From Pseudomonas putida W15Oct28 (GTDB lineage: Bacteria > Pseudomonadota > Gammaproteobacteria > Pseudomonadales > Pseudomonadaceae), in contig NZ_JENB01000012.1 in NCBI RefSeq assembly GCF_000708715.2, positions 1 through 64,000 of the forward strand: a stretch of 64,000 nucleotides of DNA, written 5' to 3'. The notes under the pieces are model-generated. The model was not told where the DNA came from, made no database searches, and worked only from the letters and a program-made list of their open reading frames with translations. The stretch's first letter is position 1, and the number at the start of each line of letters is the position of its first letter. Positions 37,163 to 46,779 of this stretch are shown piece after piece. The position numbers and the translations under genes were made by a program.

Positions 37163-37909
37163 ATGTGCCTGATCGTATTTGCCTGGCGGCCGGGGCATGC
37201 CCTGCCGCTGATCGTCGCGGCCAACCGCGACGAGTTCTATGCCCGCCCCACTCAACCCTTGGCGGCCTGGGAGGATGCGCCCGGGGTGCATGCCGGGCGT
37301 GACCTGGAGGCCGGTGGCACGTGGCTGGGCGTGGGGCCGCAGGGGCGGTTTGCGGCGCTGACCAATATCCGCGACCCGGGCCAGGCACTGGGGCCGCGCT
37401 CGCGGGGTGAACTGGTGGCGGCGTACCTGCAGGGTGAGCTTGGGGTCGAGGCTTACCTGGACCAGGTGGCCAGCCGCAGTGGACAGTATTCGGGGTTCAA
37501 CCTGCTGGTGGGTGATGGGCGGCAGCTGGGTTACCTGCATGCCCGTGACGCCACGCCGTGCCTGCTGGACGCCGGGGTGTACGGGTTGTCCAACGCCGGG
37601 CTGGACACGCCGTGGCCGAAGCTGGTGAAGGCACGTAGCGGGTTGGAGGGGTTGCTGGAAACGCCAGAACCGCGCCGGTTGCTGGATTTGCTGGCGGATA
37701 ACGAGCCGGCGGCTGATGGAGACCTGCCCGAGACGGGTGTGGGGCTAGCGACCGAGAAACTGCTGTCGAGCGTGTTCATCGCCAGCCAGAATTACGGGAC
37801 CCGGGCGAGTACGGTGCTGATTGTGGATGATCAGGGCAGAAGACAGGTGATTGAGCGCAGTTTCGGGCCCTTTGGCGGGCATCTTGGGGAAGTTGAGTTG
37901 CTGGTCTGA
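37163..37909 (+). CDS. NRDE (TANGO2-like) family protein
   Basis: This 248-residue protein begins MCLIVFAW and has the family motif AANRDEFYARPT near residue 19. GGTWLGVGPQGRFAALTNIR and the terminal RSFGPFGGH are also conserved. The N-terminal Cys2 and NRDE motif are shared with Ntn-hydrolase-like TANGO2 proteins, which have been linked to heme transfer. The function in bacteria is not settled. The ATG at 37163 fits the invariant N terminus. Confidence 0.88.
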   Translation: MCLIVFAWRPGHALPLIVAANRDEFYARPTQPLAAWEDAPGVHAGRDLEAGGTWLGVGPQGRFAALTNIRDPGQALGPRSRGELVAAYLQGELGVEAYLDQVASRSGQYSGFNLLVGDGRQLGYLHARDATPCLLDAGVYGLSNAGLDTPWPKLVKARSGLEGLLETPEPRRLLDLLADNEPAADGDLPETGVGLATEKLLSSVFIASQNYGTRASTVLIVDDQGRRQVIERSFGPFGGHLGEVELLV

Positions 37910-37930
37910 ATATTTGATGCTGCCTGTGCG

Positions 37931-38024
37931 GGCCTCTTCGCGGGCTTGCCCGCTCCCACAGGAAGTCCACAGGTCTCAGGCCTTGTGCAATCCCTGTGGG
38001 AGCGGGCAAGCCCGCGAAGAGGCC
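37931..38024. repeat. REPIN between NRDE gene and ptsP
   Basis: GGCCTCTTCGCGGGCTTGCC and its exact inverted copy flank a 30-base spacer, 94 bases in total. The flanking genes are convergent. Confidence 0.87.
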
Positions 38025-38043
38025 GGAACAGGCAACCTCATAT

Positions 38044-40323
38044 TCAGAGGGTTTTATTGGCCCCAGGCCCGATCATCCGTGCCAACCCAAGGTTTTTAAG
38101 GGCCAGCTGCAGCGAGCTGTGGATAACCTGCGGGTTGTCATGGCTCAGGGCCTCGGCCAGCAGGTCCTTGGCCTTGCTCATGTTCACCTGACGCAGCATC
38201 CACTTCACCTTCGGCAGGTTGGTGGCGTTCATCGACAGGCTGTCGAAGCCCATGGCCATCAGCAGGATCGCCGCCGCCGGATCACCGGCCATCTCACCGC
38301 AGATGCTCACCGGCTTGCCTTCGCCATGGGCATCGCGCACCACCGTGCTCAACGCTTGCAGCACCGCCGGGTGCAGGTAGTCGTAAAGGTCGGCGACCCG
38401 CGGGTTGTTGCGGTCCACCGCCAGCAGGTACTGGGTCAGGTCGTTGGAACCGACCGACAGGAAGTCCACCTGCCGCGCCAGCTCCTTGGTCTGGTACACC
38501 GCCGCAGGGATTTCCACCATCACGCCCACCGGCGGCATCGGCACGTCGGTGCCTTCGTCCCGCACCTCGCCCCAGGCGCGGTGGATCAGGTGCAGCGCTT
38601 CTTCCAGTTCGTGGATGCCAGAAATCATCGGCAGCAGGATGCGCAGGTTGTTCAGGCCCTCGCTGGCCTTGAGCATGGCGCGGGTCTGCACCAGGAAGAT
38701 TTCCGGGTGGTCGAGGGTGACACGGATGCCGCGCCAACCCAGGAAGGGGTTTTCTTCCTTGATCGGGAAGTACGAAAGCGCCTTGTCACCCCCGATATCG
38801 AGGGTACGCATGGTCACCGGCAGCGGGTGGAACGCCGCCAGTTGCTCGCGGTAGATGGCCAGCTGCTCTTTCTCGCTGGGGAAGCGCTGGTTGATCATGA
38901 ACGGCACTTCGGTGCGGTACAGGCCTACCCCTTCGGCGCCGCGCTGCTGGGCACGGGCCACGTCGGCCAGCAAGCCGGTGTTGACCCACAGCGGCATGCG
39001 GTGGCCGTCAGGGGTGACGCACGGCAGTTCGCGCAGGGCATCAAGGCCCTGAGCCAGCTGACGCTCTTCCTCGACCACTTCGCTGTACTGCTTGCGCAAC
39101 ACATCGCTAGGGTTGGTGAACACCTCACCCTTGTAGCCGTCGACGATCAGTTCGATACCGTCGACCTTGGAGTACGGCAGGTCGACCAGGCCCATCACCG
39201 TCGGGATGCCCATGGCGCGAGCGAGAATGGCAACGTGGGAGTTGCCCGAACCCAGTACCGAGACCAGGCCCACCAGCTTGCCTTCCGGCACTTCGCCGAG
39301 CATGGCCGGGGTCAGTTCTTCACTGACCAGGATGGTGTTGTCGGCATACACCAGCGACTGCGACCGGGCTTCCTGCAGGTAGGCCAGCAGGCGCCGGCCC
39401 AGGTCCTTGACGTCGGAGGCGCGCTCGCGCAGGTAGTCATCGTCCATCAACTCGAAGCGGTTGACGTGCTCGCCAACCACCTGGCGCAGGGCGCCCTGCG
39501 CCCACTGGCCGGTCTTGATGACTTCGGTCACCTCGCCGCCCAGGGCTGCGTCTTCGAGCATCATCAGGTACACATCGAACAGCGCGCGCTCTTCCGGGCG
39601 CAGCTGGGTGGCCAGCTTGGCCGACAGCTTGCGCATGTCATCGCGCACGCCTTCAAGAGCGTTCTGGAACAGCTTGAGTTCAGCGTCGATGTCATCGACG
39701 GTTTTGTCCGGCACCACTTCCAGGTCGGCCGGCGGCAACATCACCACCGCGCGCCCCACGGCAGCGCCAGGCGAGCCAGGCACACCGACGAAGCGCGCCT
39801 CCTGGATACCCTTGCCCTGGCGGCCCAGGCCACGGATCGAGCCCGTAGCTTCGGCGTGGGCGATTACCCCGGCGAGCTGGGCGCTCATGGTGACCAGGAA
39901 GGCTTCTTCGCCCTCGTCGAACTGGCGGCGCTCCTTTTGCTGGATGACCAACACCCCGACCACGCGGCGGTGGTGAATGATCGGCGCACCCAGGAAGGAG
40001 GCGAATTTCTCTTCACCGGTTTCGGCAAAGTAGCGGTACCGAGGGTGGTCAGCGGCGTTTTCCAGGTTCAGCGGCTCTTCCCGGGTACCTACCAGGCCAA
40101 CCAGGCCTTCGTTGGGGGCCATGCTGACCTTGCCGATGGAGCGCTTGTTCAGGCCTTCGGAAGCCATCAGCACGAAGCGGTTGGTTTCCGGGTCGAGCAG
40201 GTAGACGGAGCAGACCTGGCTGCCCATGGCCTCCTTGACGCGCAAGACAATGATCCCCAACGCCGACTTGAGATCTTTGGCGGAGTTTACTTCCTGGACG
40301 ATCTTGCGCAGCGTATTGAGCAT
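38044..40323 (-). CDS. ptsP: PEP-protein phosphotransferase PtsP (EI-Ntr) with GAF domain
   Basis: PtsP takes phosphate from PEP and passes it to NPr, starting the nitrogen PTS cascade. The 759-residue protein has an N-terminal GAF sensor domain (about 1-165), the PEP-utiliser N-terminal domain, the phosphoryl-accepting His363 in SGNSHVAILAR, and the PEP-binding C-terminal barrel (GVGLYRTEVPFM, MVEIPAAVY, SVGSNDLTQYLLAVDR with the active Cys region SICGEMAGD). It is preceded by rppH 22 bases upstream on the same strand, the order seen across gammaproteobacteria. Confidence 0.96.
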   Translation of the reverse strand: MLNTLRKIVQEVNSAKDLKSALGIIVLRVKEAMGSQVCSVYLLDPETNRFVLMASEGLNKRSIGKVSMAPNEGLVGLVGTREEPLNLENAADHPRYRYFAETGEEKFASFLGAPIIHHRRVVGVLVIQQKERRQFDEGEEAFLVTMSAQLAGVIAHAEATGSIRGLGRQGKGIQEARFVGVPGSPGAAVGRAVVMLPPADLEVVPDKTVDDIDAELKLFQNALEGVRDDMRKLSAKLATQLRPEERALFDVYLMMLEDAALGGEVTEVIKTGQWAQGALRQVVGEHVNRFELMDDDYLRERASDVKDLGRRLLAYLQEARSQSLVYADNTILVSEELTPAMLGEVPEGKLVGLVSVLGSGNSHVAILARAMGIPTVMGLVDLPYSKVDGIELIVDGYKGEVFTNPSDVLRKQYSEVVEEERQLAQGLDALRELPCVTPDGHRMPLWVNTGLLADVARAQQRGAEGVGLYRTEVPFMINQRFPSEKEQLAIYREQLAAFHPLPVTMRTLDIGGDKALSYFPIKEENPFLGWRGIRVTLDHPEIFLVQTRAMLKASEGLNNLRILLPMISGIHELEEALHLIHRAWGEVRDEGTDVPMPPVGVMVEIPAAVYQTKELARQVDFLSVGSNDLTQYLLAVDRNNPRVADLYDYLHPAVLQALSTVVRDAHGEGKPVSICGEMAGDPAAAILLMAMGFDSLSMNATNLPKVKWMLRQVNMSKAKDLLAEALSHDNPQVIHSSLQLALKNLGLARMIGPGANKTL

Positions 40324-40345
40324 GGCTCGGGGTCGAACTCCGTCG

Positions 40346-40825
40346 TCAGTCGCGCGTCAGCAGACGCGGTGCTAGCTCTTTCAGGGCGCGTCGGTACACC
40401 TCGCGCTTGAATGTCACAACCTGGCCCAGCGGATACCAATAGCTCACCCAACGCCAGCCGTCGAATTCCGGCTTGCCGGTCAGGTCCATCCGCACCCGCT
40501 GTTCATTGCTGACCAGCCGTAGCAGGAACCACTTCTGCTTCTGGCCGATGCACAGCGGCTGGCTGTGGGTACGTACCAGTCGCTGGGGTAAACGATAACG
40601 CAACCAACCGCGGGTGCAGGCAAGAATTTCCACATCATCGCGTTCAAGGCCAACTTCTTCGTTCAGCTCGCGGTACAGGGCATCTTCCGGCGTCTCGTCA
40701 GGGTTGATACCCCCCTGGGGAAACTGCCAGGCATCCTGGTTGATCCGGCGAGCCCATAGCACCTGCCCGGCATCATTCGTGAGAATGATCCCGACATTGG
40801 GGCGAAAACCATCCGGGTCGATCAC
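40346..40825 (-). CDS. rppH: RNA pyrophosphohydrolase RppH
   Basis: RppH removes pyrophosphate from the 5' end of mRNAs and so triggers RNase E decay. The 159-residue Nudix hydrolase has the box [23 protein letters not shown] with both catalytic glutamates. The usual start is [13 protein letters not shown]; here it is GTG at 40825, with GAGG upstream. Frames running further upstream have no homology. It is cotranscribed with ptsP. Confidence 0.95.
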   Translation of the reverse strand: MIDPDGFRPNVGIILTNDAGQVLWARRINQDAWQFPQGGINPDETPEDALYRELNEEVGLERDDVEILACTRGWLRYRLPQRLVRTHSQPLCIGQKQKWFLLRLVSNEQRVRMDLTGKPEFDGWRWVSYWYPLGQVVTFKREVYRRALKELAPRLLTRD

Positions 40826-40965
40826 GGCAGCAACCTCGCAAACGCATGTCACCGCATTGTTCCACAAAGCTTGCGAGCGCAGCAACGCGCCCGCCAAGCT
40901 TATGTGCAGCCGGGTGAAAACTCCGTATTCTGCGGGCCACCCTGTAGCTGATGCGAGTGACTGCA

Positions 40966-41622
40966 ATGCGCCTGGCTTTATTCGACCTGGACAATACCCT
41001 CCTCGGTGGCGACAGCGACCATGCCTGGGGTGACTACCTTTGCGAGCGCGGCATTCTCGACCCGGTCGCCTACAAGCAACGCAACGATGGCTTCTACCAG
41101 GACTACCTCAACGGCACCCTGGACCTGCAGGCCTACCTGGCCTTTTCCATGGAGATCCTGGCGGCAACGCCTGCGGCCCAGCTCGACGAATGGCACCGCG
41201 ACTTCATGCGCGACTGCATCGAGCCGATCATCCTGCCCAAGGCCCTGGCCTTGCTGCAGCAGCACCGCGAGGCGGGCGACCAGCTGGTGATCATCACCGC
41301 CACCAACCGTTTCGTTACCGCACCGATTGCCCGACGCCTTGGGGTTCGCGTACTGCTGGCAACCGAATGCGAGATGCGCGACGGCCGCTACACCGGGCGC
41401 AGTACCGATATACCGTGTTTCCGTGAAGGCAAAGTGACGCGGCTGGAGCGGTGGATGCTGGAGAACGGCTTCGACCTGGAAGACAGCTACTTCTATAGCG
41501 ACTCGATGAACGATTTGCCGCTGTTGCAGCAGGTGACGCATGCGGTGGCGGTGGACCCGGACCCGAACCTGCGGGCTGAGGCCGAGAAGCGTGGGTGGCC
41601 GGTGGTTTCGCTCAGGGATTGA
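40966..41622 (+). CDS. HAD-superfamily phosphatase (HAD-IB, SerB-like)
   Basis: This 218-residue cytoplasmic HAD hydrolase has motif [13 protein letters not shown] (D8 nucleophile, D10), a Thr/Ser motif II (IITATNR), lysine motif III ([11 protein letters not shown]) and motif [11 protein letters not shown]. It belongs to the HAD-IB subfamily with phosphoserine phosphatase-like enzymes, often annotated as histidinol-phosphatase. The true substrate is unproven. The start MRLALFDL at 40966 fits the first strand of the fold. It is divergent from rppH. Confidence 0.87.
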   Translation: MRLALFDLDNTLLGGDSDHAWGDYLCERGILDPVAYKQRNDGFYQDYLNGTLDLQAYLAFSMEILAATPAAQLDEWHRDFMRDCIEPIILPKALALLQQHREAGDQLVIITATNRFVTAPIARRLGVRVLLATECEMRDGRYTGRSTDIPCFREGKVTRLERWMLENGFDLEDSYFYSDSMNDLPLLQQVTHAVAVDPDPNLRAEAEKRGWPVVSLRD

Positions 41623-41636
41623 GGTGTTCCTGTGCC

Positions 41637-41731
41637 GGCCTCTTCGCGGGCATGCCCGCTCCCACAGGGATCACCACAGGCCTTGAGGGCTTCGCTGTAC
41701 CTGTGGGAGCGGGCGCGCCCGCGAAGAGGCC
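41637..41731. repeat. REPIN after the HAD phosphatase
   Basis: GGCCTCTTCGCGGGCATGCCC and GGGCGCGCCCGCGAAGAGGCC are inverted around about 31 bases. It lies between convergent genes. Confidence 0.85.
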
Positions 41732-41752
41732 GGTACAGGCAACCCTGAACTG

Positions 41753-42178
41753 TCAGACTGGTTTGGCGCCCATCAGCCCGGCAATGGACAGGAAGCAGAC
41801 CCCGCTGAACACCGCCAGCGCCAGGGTAAACCGCAGCCCCACCACTTCAGCCTTGCGCAGCCGGTTCAGCCGCACCAGCAGCCACCACACGGCAAAGGCG
41901 CCGAAGGTATAGATGACGCCGGACGCCAGCACCCAGGTCTGCCCCAGCGGCCAGCCCACCAGGTGCACCAGCCACCAGCCGGTGAACGGCATGCTCACCA
42001 GGCACAGGCCCATCACCAGCCAGATGAACACCAGCGGCCGGCGCAACAGCTTGGCGTAGGCCTCGGCATCGCCTTGTCGGCGGGCCCGCACGGTCCAGAC
42101 CGCCAGGCCCAGGGCTCCCAGAAGCAGCAATACGGTGGCGATGATGTGCAGGGTCTTGAGGGTGGTCAGGTGTTCCAT
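41753..42178 (-). CDS. DUF2269 family membrane protein
   Basis: This 141-residue protein has four predicted transmembrane helices (LHIIATVLLLLGALGLAVW, PLVFIWLVMGLCLVSMPF, TWVLASGVIYTFGAFAVWW and LALAVFSGVCFLSIAGLM), consistent with the DUF2269 integral membrane family. Function is unknown. The ATG at 42178 (MEHLTTLKTLH) starts right before the first helix and has GGA upstream. It stands alone between two REPINs. Confidence 0.78.
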   Translation of the reverse strand: MEHLTTLKTLHIIATVLLLLGALGLAVWTVRARRQGDAEAYAKLLRRPLVFIWLVMGLCLVSMPFTGWWLVHLVGWPLGQTWVLASGVIYTFGAFAVWWLLVRLNRLRKAEVVGLRFTLALAVFSGVCFLSIAGLMGAKPV

Positions 42179-42213
42179 GTCTCGGTTGTCCTTTAGCAGG
42201 CCATTTTGCGCTG

Positions 42214-42306
42214 GCGCCTTCGCGGGCTTGCCCGCTCCCACAGGTAAATCACAGGCCTGGGTGCCTGCGCAGTACCTGTGGGAGCGGGCAAGCCCGCGAA
42301 AGGGCC
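42214..42306. repeat. REPIN between the DUF2269 gene and ilvA
   Basis: GCGCCTTCGCGGGCTTGCCCGC faces GCGGGCAAGCCCGCGAAAGGGC. Both flanking genes are on the minus strand, so it lies downstream of ilvA and upstream of the DUF2269 gene. Confidence 0.83.
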
Positions 42307-42326
42307 ATCAGCCCTAGCTTAGCCGC

Positions 42327-43841
42327 TCAGCCCAGGAACAGCTTGTAGGCCGGGTTTTCGGTCTCGTCCCAGTAGGGGTAGCCGATCTTGGCCAGCGCCG
42401 CCGGCACCAGGTGGCGCTCGTCCTCCGGCACCTGCAAGCCCGCCACCACGCGCCCGTCAGCCGCGCCATGGTTGCGGTAATGGAACATCGAGATGTTCCA
42501 GCGCCCGCCCAGCTTGTTGAGGAAGTTGAACAATGCCCCCGGCCGCTCGGGGAATTCGAAGCGCAGCACCATTTCGTCGCTGGCACCGGCCGAATGGCCG
42601 CCGACCATGTGGCGAATGTGCAGCTTGGCCAGTTCGTTGTCGGTCAGGTCGGTAACCGGGAAGCCCTGCTCGGTCAGATGCTGCACCAGCGCCGCACGCG
42701 GGTCGTTTTCCGGGTGGGTCTGCACGCCAACGAAGATGTGCGCCTCGTCGGAGGTGTGCTTGCGGTAGTTGAATTCGGTGATCTGGCGTTTGCCGATAGC
42801 CTCGCAGAACGCCTTGAAGCTGCCTGGGCGCTCGGGGATGGTCACGGCGATGATCGCTTCGCGTTTCTCACCCAGCTCGGCACGCTCGGCCACATGACGC
42901 AGGCGGTCGAAGTTGACATTGGCACCAGAGTCGATAGCCACCAGGGTTTGCCCGGTCACGCCGTATAGCTCGACGTACTTCTTGATGCCCGCCACGCCCA
43001 AGGCGCCGGCAGGCTCGGTGATCGAGCGGGTATCGTCGTAGATATCCTTGATAGCCGCACAGATCTCGTCGGTGCTGACCGTCACCACTTCATCCACATG
43101 GTGGCGGCAGATATCGAAGGTGTGCTGGCCAATCTGCGCCACCGCCACGCCGTCGGCGAACAACCCGACCTGTGGCAGCACCACGCGCTCACCGGCAGCC
43201 ATGGCCGCCTGCAGGCAGTTGGAATCGTCCGGCTCGACACCGATCACCTTGATTTCCGGGCGCAGGTACTTCACATAGGCGGCAATGCCGGCGATCAGGC
43301 CACCACCGCCCACGGGCACAAAGATCGCGTCCAGCTGGCCAGGGTGCTGGCGCAGGATTTCCATGGCCACGGTGCCCTGCCCGGCAATGGTGTGCGGGTC
43401 GTCGTAAGGGTGGACGTAGACAAAGCCCTTTTCATCGACCAGTTTCAGCGAGTAGGCCAGCGCCTCGGGGAACGAGTCGCCATGCAGCACTACCTTGCCA
43501 CCGCGCGAGCGCACGCCTTCGATCTTGATCTCCGGGGTGGTCTTGGGCATCACGATAGTGGCCTTGATGCCCATCTCGCGCGCGGCCAGGGCCAGGCCCT
43601 GGGCGTGGTTGCCGGCGGAAGCGGTGACCACGCCACGGGCCAGCTCTTCCGGGGTCAGCTGGGCCAGTTTGTTGTACGCCCCTCGAATCTTGAACGAGAA
43701 CACCGGCTGCAGGTCTTCACGCTTGAGCAAAATCTGGTTGCCCAGGCGCTTGCTCAGCTGCCCGGCGCTCTGCAGCGGGGTTTCGACGGCAACGTCATAG
43801 ACGCGCGAGGTGAGGATCTTCTTGACGTACTGTTCGAGCAT
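42327..43841 (-). CDS. ilvA: Biosynthetic threonine ammonia-lyase IlvA
   Basis: IlvA deaminates threonine to 2-ketobutyrate, the first step to isoleucine. The 504-residue protein has the PLP lysine in SFKIRGAYNKL (near residue 51), the phosphate-binding loop VGGGGLIAG and two C-terminal ACT-like regulatory domains (about 330-504). The long regulatory end marks the isoleucine-inhibited biosynthetic form rather than the short catabolic form. It is divergent from rpiA over 135 bases. Confidence 0.96.
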   Translation of the reverse strand: MLEQYVKKILTSRVYDVAVETPLQSAGQLSKRLGNQILLKREDLQPVFSFKIRGAYNKLAQLTPEELARGVVTASAGNHAQGLALAAREMGIKATIVMPKTTPEIKIEGVRSRGGKVVLHGDSFPEALAYSLKLVDEKGFVYVHPYDDPHTIAGQGTVAMEILRQHPGQLDAIFVPVGGGGLIAGIAAYVKYLRPEIKVIGVEPDDSNCLQAAMAAGERVVLPQVGLFADGVAVAQIGQHTFDICRHHVDEVVTVSTDEICAAIKDIYDDTRSITEPAGALGVAGIKKYVELYGVTGQTLVAIDSGANVNFDRLRHVAERAELGEKREAIIAVTIPERPGSFKAFCEAIGKRQITEFNYRKHTSDEAHIFVGVQTHPENDPRAALVQHLTEQGFPVTDLTDNELAKLHIRHMVGGHSAGASDEMVLRFEFPERPGALFNFLNKLGGRWNISMFHYRNHGAADGRVVAGLQVPEDERHLVPAALAKIGYPYWDETENPAYKLFLG

Positions 43842-43929
43842 CGGGAAAGCATCACTGGGCCGCGGGACGAGGGCTGCGAGTCTACCCCAGCGCTACGTCG
43901 GGCGACCACAGCAAAGCCGCCCGAGCCGT

Positions 43930-43935
43930 TATACT
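43930..43935 (+). promoter_or_regulatory. Candidate -10 box of rpiA
   Basis: TATACT is 42 bases before the rpiA start in the divergent ilvA/rpiA gap. No convincing -35 box is seen 17 bases upstream. Confidence 0.3.
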
Positions 43936-43976
43936 AGGCAACTTTGAAAACCGCCCTGCCCCTTTTCGGAGCCCGC

Positions 43977-44651
43977 ATGACCCAGGACCAACTCAAACAG
44001 GCCGTCGCCCAGGCCGCTGTCGACTTCATTCTGCCCAAGCTGGATGAAAAGAGCGTCGTCGGCGTCGGTACCGGTTCGACTGCCAACTTCTTCATCGACG
44101 CCCTGGCTCAGCACAAGACCGCCTTCGACGGCGCGGTTGCCAGCTCCGAAGCCACCGCCCAGCGTCTGAAGGGCCATGGCATCCCGGTGTACGAGCTGAA
44201 CAGCGTCAGCGAGCTGGAATTCTACGTGGACGGCGCCGACGAGAGCGACGCGCACCTGAACCTGATCAAGGGCGGCGGCGCGGCCCTGACCCGCGAGAAG
44301 ATCGTCGCCGCCGTGGCCAAGACCTTCATCTGCATCGCCGACGGCAGCAAACTGGTGCCGGTGCTGGGCGCCTTCCCGCTGCCGGTCGAAGTGATCCCGA
44401 TGGCGCGCAGCCATGTGGCCCGTCAACTGGTGAAGCTGGGCGGCGACCCGGTGTACCGCGAAGGCGTGGTCACCGACAACGGCAACGTGATCCTCGATGT
44501 GCACAACCTGCAGATCACCAACCCGGTGGAGCTGGAAGCGCAGATCAACGCCATCGTTGGCGTGGTGACCAATGGCCTGTTCGCGGCGCGTCCGGCGGAT
44601 TTGCTGCTGCTGGGTACCGCTGAAGGTGTGAAGAGCCTGAAGGCCGAGTAA
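43977..44651 (+). CDS. rpiA: Ribose-5-phosphate isomerase A
   Basis: RpiA interconverts ribose-5-phosphate and ribulose-5-phosphate in the pentose phosphate pathway. The 224-residue protein has [16 protein letters not shown], the catalytic DGADESD (with Asp/Glu near residues 83-86), [12 protein letters not shown] and the conserved [12 protein letters not shown]. The ATG at 43977 has GGAG 7 bases upstream. Divergent from ilvA. Confidence 0.97.
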   Translation: MTQDQLKQAVAQAAVDFILPKLDEKSVVGVGTGSTANFFIDALAQHKTAFDGAVASSEATAQRLKGHGIPVYELNSVSELEFYVDGADESDAHLNLIKGGGAALTREKIVAAVAKTFICIADGSKLVPVLGAFPLPVEVIPMARSHVARQLVKLGGDPVYREGVVTDNGNVILDVHNLQITNPVELEAQINAIVGVVTNGLFAARPADLLLLGTAEGVKSLKAE

Positions 44652-44682
44652 CCCTCTGCGAGGGCAAAGCAGCCCCAACCGC

Positions 44683-45585
44683 TCACTCAGCCGGCTGCTT
44701 GAACACATAGAACAGGTTCGGCTCGCTGACCAGGTAAATGGTCCCCGCCTCATCCATCGCAATCCCCTCCGCCTGCGGCACCGTTGCCTGCAACCCCTGG
44801 AAGCCCTTGCGCAACGACAAGGTACTCAGCGGCCTGCCCTCCACATCCAGCTCCAGCACCAGCCGCGACTCGTCCGACAGCGCCAGCAAATGCCCACTGC
44901 GCTCATCGAACTGCAAACTCGACAAGTCCCGCACAAACAGCCGTGAATCGCGCTTGCGGTCCTGCACCACATGCACGGCGTAGGGCTTTTCCGGGTTGTC
45001 ATGGGGGAAGCCATGCACCTCGTAGATCAGCATCGGGTCACGTTCTTTGGCCACGAACAGGCGCTTGCCTGCCGAATCGTAGGCCAGCCCTTCGAAACCC
45101 TTGTTGCCGTTCAGGCCGATGCCCAGGCTGAGCTGCTCGGCGTCACCGGCATCGAGGAACATCGTGTCGTCTTCCAGGCGCACGCGAATCAGCCGCTGCT
45201 GACGTTCGTCAGTGATCACGTAGCTGTTGGGCCCCACGTATTCAACGGCTTCCGGATCGCCGAAGCCCGTCAGCGGCACCCGGCGCAGGATGCGGCCGTC
45301 CAGCGACAATTCGATCAACTCCGAACGGGCGTTGGTGACGGTGAACAGGGTTTTGCGGTCGGGGTCGTAGGTCAGCGCCGAGATGTCGTCATCCAGCCCT
45401 TCGACCGGCTGCGCTTCCACCACCACCCGGTAGCGGTCCAGGCCGATGCTCTGCTCGGCAGGCTGCCACCAGGTCTTCAGGTTGAACCAGCCACGCTCGA
45501 ACAGGCGAAACTCCTGCCCGGCCAAGCCAAGCAGGAGCAGGCCGAGGGCGGCCAGGACAAGAAGCAGGCGAACAAAACGGCGCAT
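44683..45585 (-). CDS. SdiA-regulated domain (YjiK-like) protein, copy 1
   Basis: This 300-residue protein has an N-terminal membrane anchor or signal (VRLLLVLAALGLLLLGLAG) and a six-bladed beta-propeller of the SdiA-regulated/YjiK family. Signatures include ISALTYDPDRKTLFTVTNARSELIELSLDG, LPLTGFGDPEAVEYVG-like blades and QAEGIAMDEAGTIYLVSEPNLFY. It is presumably in the periplasm. No enzymatic residues are known for the family. A paralogue lies 90 bases upstream on the same strand; the two look like a tandem duplication. Confidence 0.83.
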   Translation of the reverse strand: MRRFVRLLLVLAALGLLLLGLAGQEFRLFERGWFNLKTWWQPAEQSIGLDRYRVVVEAQPVEGLDDDISALTYDPDRKTLFTVTNARSELIELSLDGRILRRVPLTGFGDPEAVEYVGPNSYVITDERQQRLIRVRLEDDTMFLDAGDAEQLSLGIGLNGNKGFEGLAYDSAGKRLFVAKERDPMLIYEVHGFPHDNPEKPYAVHVVQDRKRDSRLFVRDLSSLQFDERSGHLLALSDESRLVLELDVEGRPLSTLSLRKGFQGLQATVPQAEGIAMDEAGTIYLVSEPNLFYVFKQPAE

Positions 45586-45675
45586 AAGGGCAGACTCGAC
45601 ACAGGGATGGCGAATCTAACCATTAACGGCTGAAGCAAAGCTTAATGCCAGCGTCAGGATAATCTGATGATGCTG

Positions 45676-46596
45676 TCAGTGCTTCTTGAAGCGGTAGAAC
45701 AGCGCCGGCTCGCTGACCATGTACAGGTTGCCTTTGTCGTCCATGGCGACCCCTTCGGCGCGCGGGATGGTGTCTTCAAGCCCGTTGAAGCCGCCCAGCA
45801 AGGTCATGAAGCTGACTTGCTGGCCCTGCTCGTCCAGCTCCAGCAGCATGTTGGAATCGGCCGAGAGCACCAGCAGGTGGCCGGTACGCGGGTCGACACC
45901 CAGTGCAGACAGGTTGCGCAGGTCGAGTTCTTCGCTAGGCAACGGCTGCTTCTGGCCCTTTAGCGGGCTGCGGCCATCGGTGTTCCAGGTATACAGCTTG
46001 GGCGGGCGCTCCTCGCCGATGACCAGGCGCTGACGCAGCGGGTCCCAGGCCACCGCCTCGAAGCCCTTGTTACTCTTCACCGACGGGCCCAGGTCGTGGC
46101 TCTGGAAGTCGTCATGGTTCAACACCGTGGTCTGCGCATCCACCTTGACCACGGTCAGGTCATGCAGGCGCTCGTCGGTAATGGCCAGGTAGCCATCTTC
46201 CAGCACGGCGACCCCTTCCGGATTGTTCCAGCCGTTGAGCGGGATCTTGCGCAGTACATCGCCCTCCAGGCTCAGCTCGACAAGGATCGGGTTCTTGCCC
46301 ATGACCGCGAACAGGGTGCGGGTATGCGGGTTGAAGGCCAGGTCCGAGGCTTCGTCGTCGTCCATGCCCGGTAGCGGCTTGGCATCGATGTCCACCTGGT
46401 AATCCGGCAGCCACACGCTTTCGCTGCGTTCAGCGGTGCTTTCGAAGCTTTCCTTTACCCACAGCGCGCCGCGGTCATCCCAGTGCATGGCCACCGCCAC
46501 GCCATAGCCGATCACCGCCGCCACGGCCAGGCCGAAGGGCCAGCGCAGGTAAAAGCGACGCTTGGGAGTTGCCGGGGCGCTGGAGGGTGATGGCAT
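45676..46596 (-). CDS. SdiA-regulated domain (YjiK-like) protein, copy 2
   Basis: This 306-residue paralogue of the next gene has the same plan: a membrane anchor (WPFGLAVAAVIGYGVAVAMH), then propeller blades such as ASDLAFNPHTRTLFAVMGKNPILVELSLEG, WNNPEGVAVLEDGYLAITDE and RAEGVAMDDKGNLYMVSEPALFYRF. Its divergence from copy 1 is large in the central blades, so the duplication is old. Function is unknown; the propeller and location suggest ligand binding in the periplasm. Confidence 0.83.
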   Translation of the reverse strand: MPSPSSAPATPKRRFYLRWPFGLAVAAVIGYGVAVAMHWDDRGALWVKESFESTAERSESVWLPDYQVDIDAKPLPGMDDDEASDLAFNPHTRTLFAVMGKNPILVELSLEGDVLRKIPLNGWNNPEGVAVLEDGYLAITDERLHDLTVVKVDAQTTVLNHDDFQSHDLGPSVKSNKGFEAVAWDPLRQRLVIGEERPPKLYTWNTDGRSPLKGQKQPLPSEELDLRNLSALGVDPRTGHLLVLSADSNMLLELDEQGQQVSFMTLLGGFNGLEDTIPRAEGVAMDDKGNLYMVSEPALFYRFKKH

Positions 46597-46670
46597 GCGG
46601 GTTTCCTGGGGGAATGGGCGTAGGTCCGCGCATTATCCGGATGGGGTGTGAAAAATCAGTAAACAGGTCC

Positions 46671-46763
46671 GGCCCCTTCGCGGGCTTGCCCGCTCCCACA
46701 GGGTTCTCCATAGGCCTGAAGCTTGTGAGATTCCTGTGGGAGCGGGCGCGCCCGCGAAGAAGG
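46671..46763. repeat. REPIN between SdiA-regulated and FAH-family genes
   Basis: GGCCCCTTCGCGGGCTTGCC and GGCGCGCCCGCGAAGAAGGC are inverted around a 31-base spacer. Both neighbours are on the minus strand. Confidence 0.82.
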
Positions 46764-46779
46764 CGACGCGATTCTAGCG

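Noticed and set aside
37996-40410. 804-codon open frame antisense to ptsP
   Set aside because: A GC-driven shadow: its composition is dominated by His, Gln, Arg and Val, and it covers a complete ptsP on the other strand.
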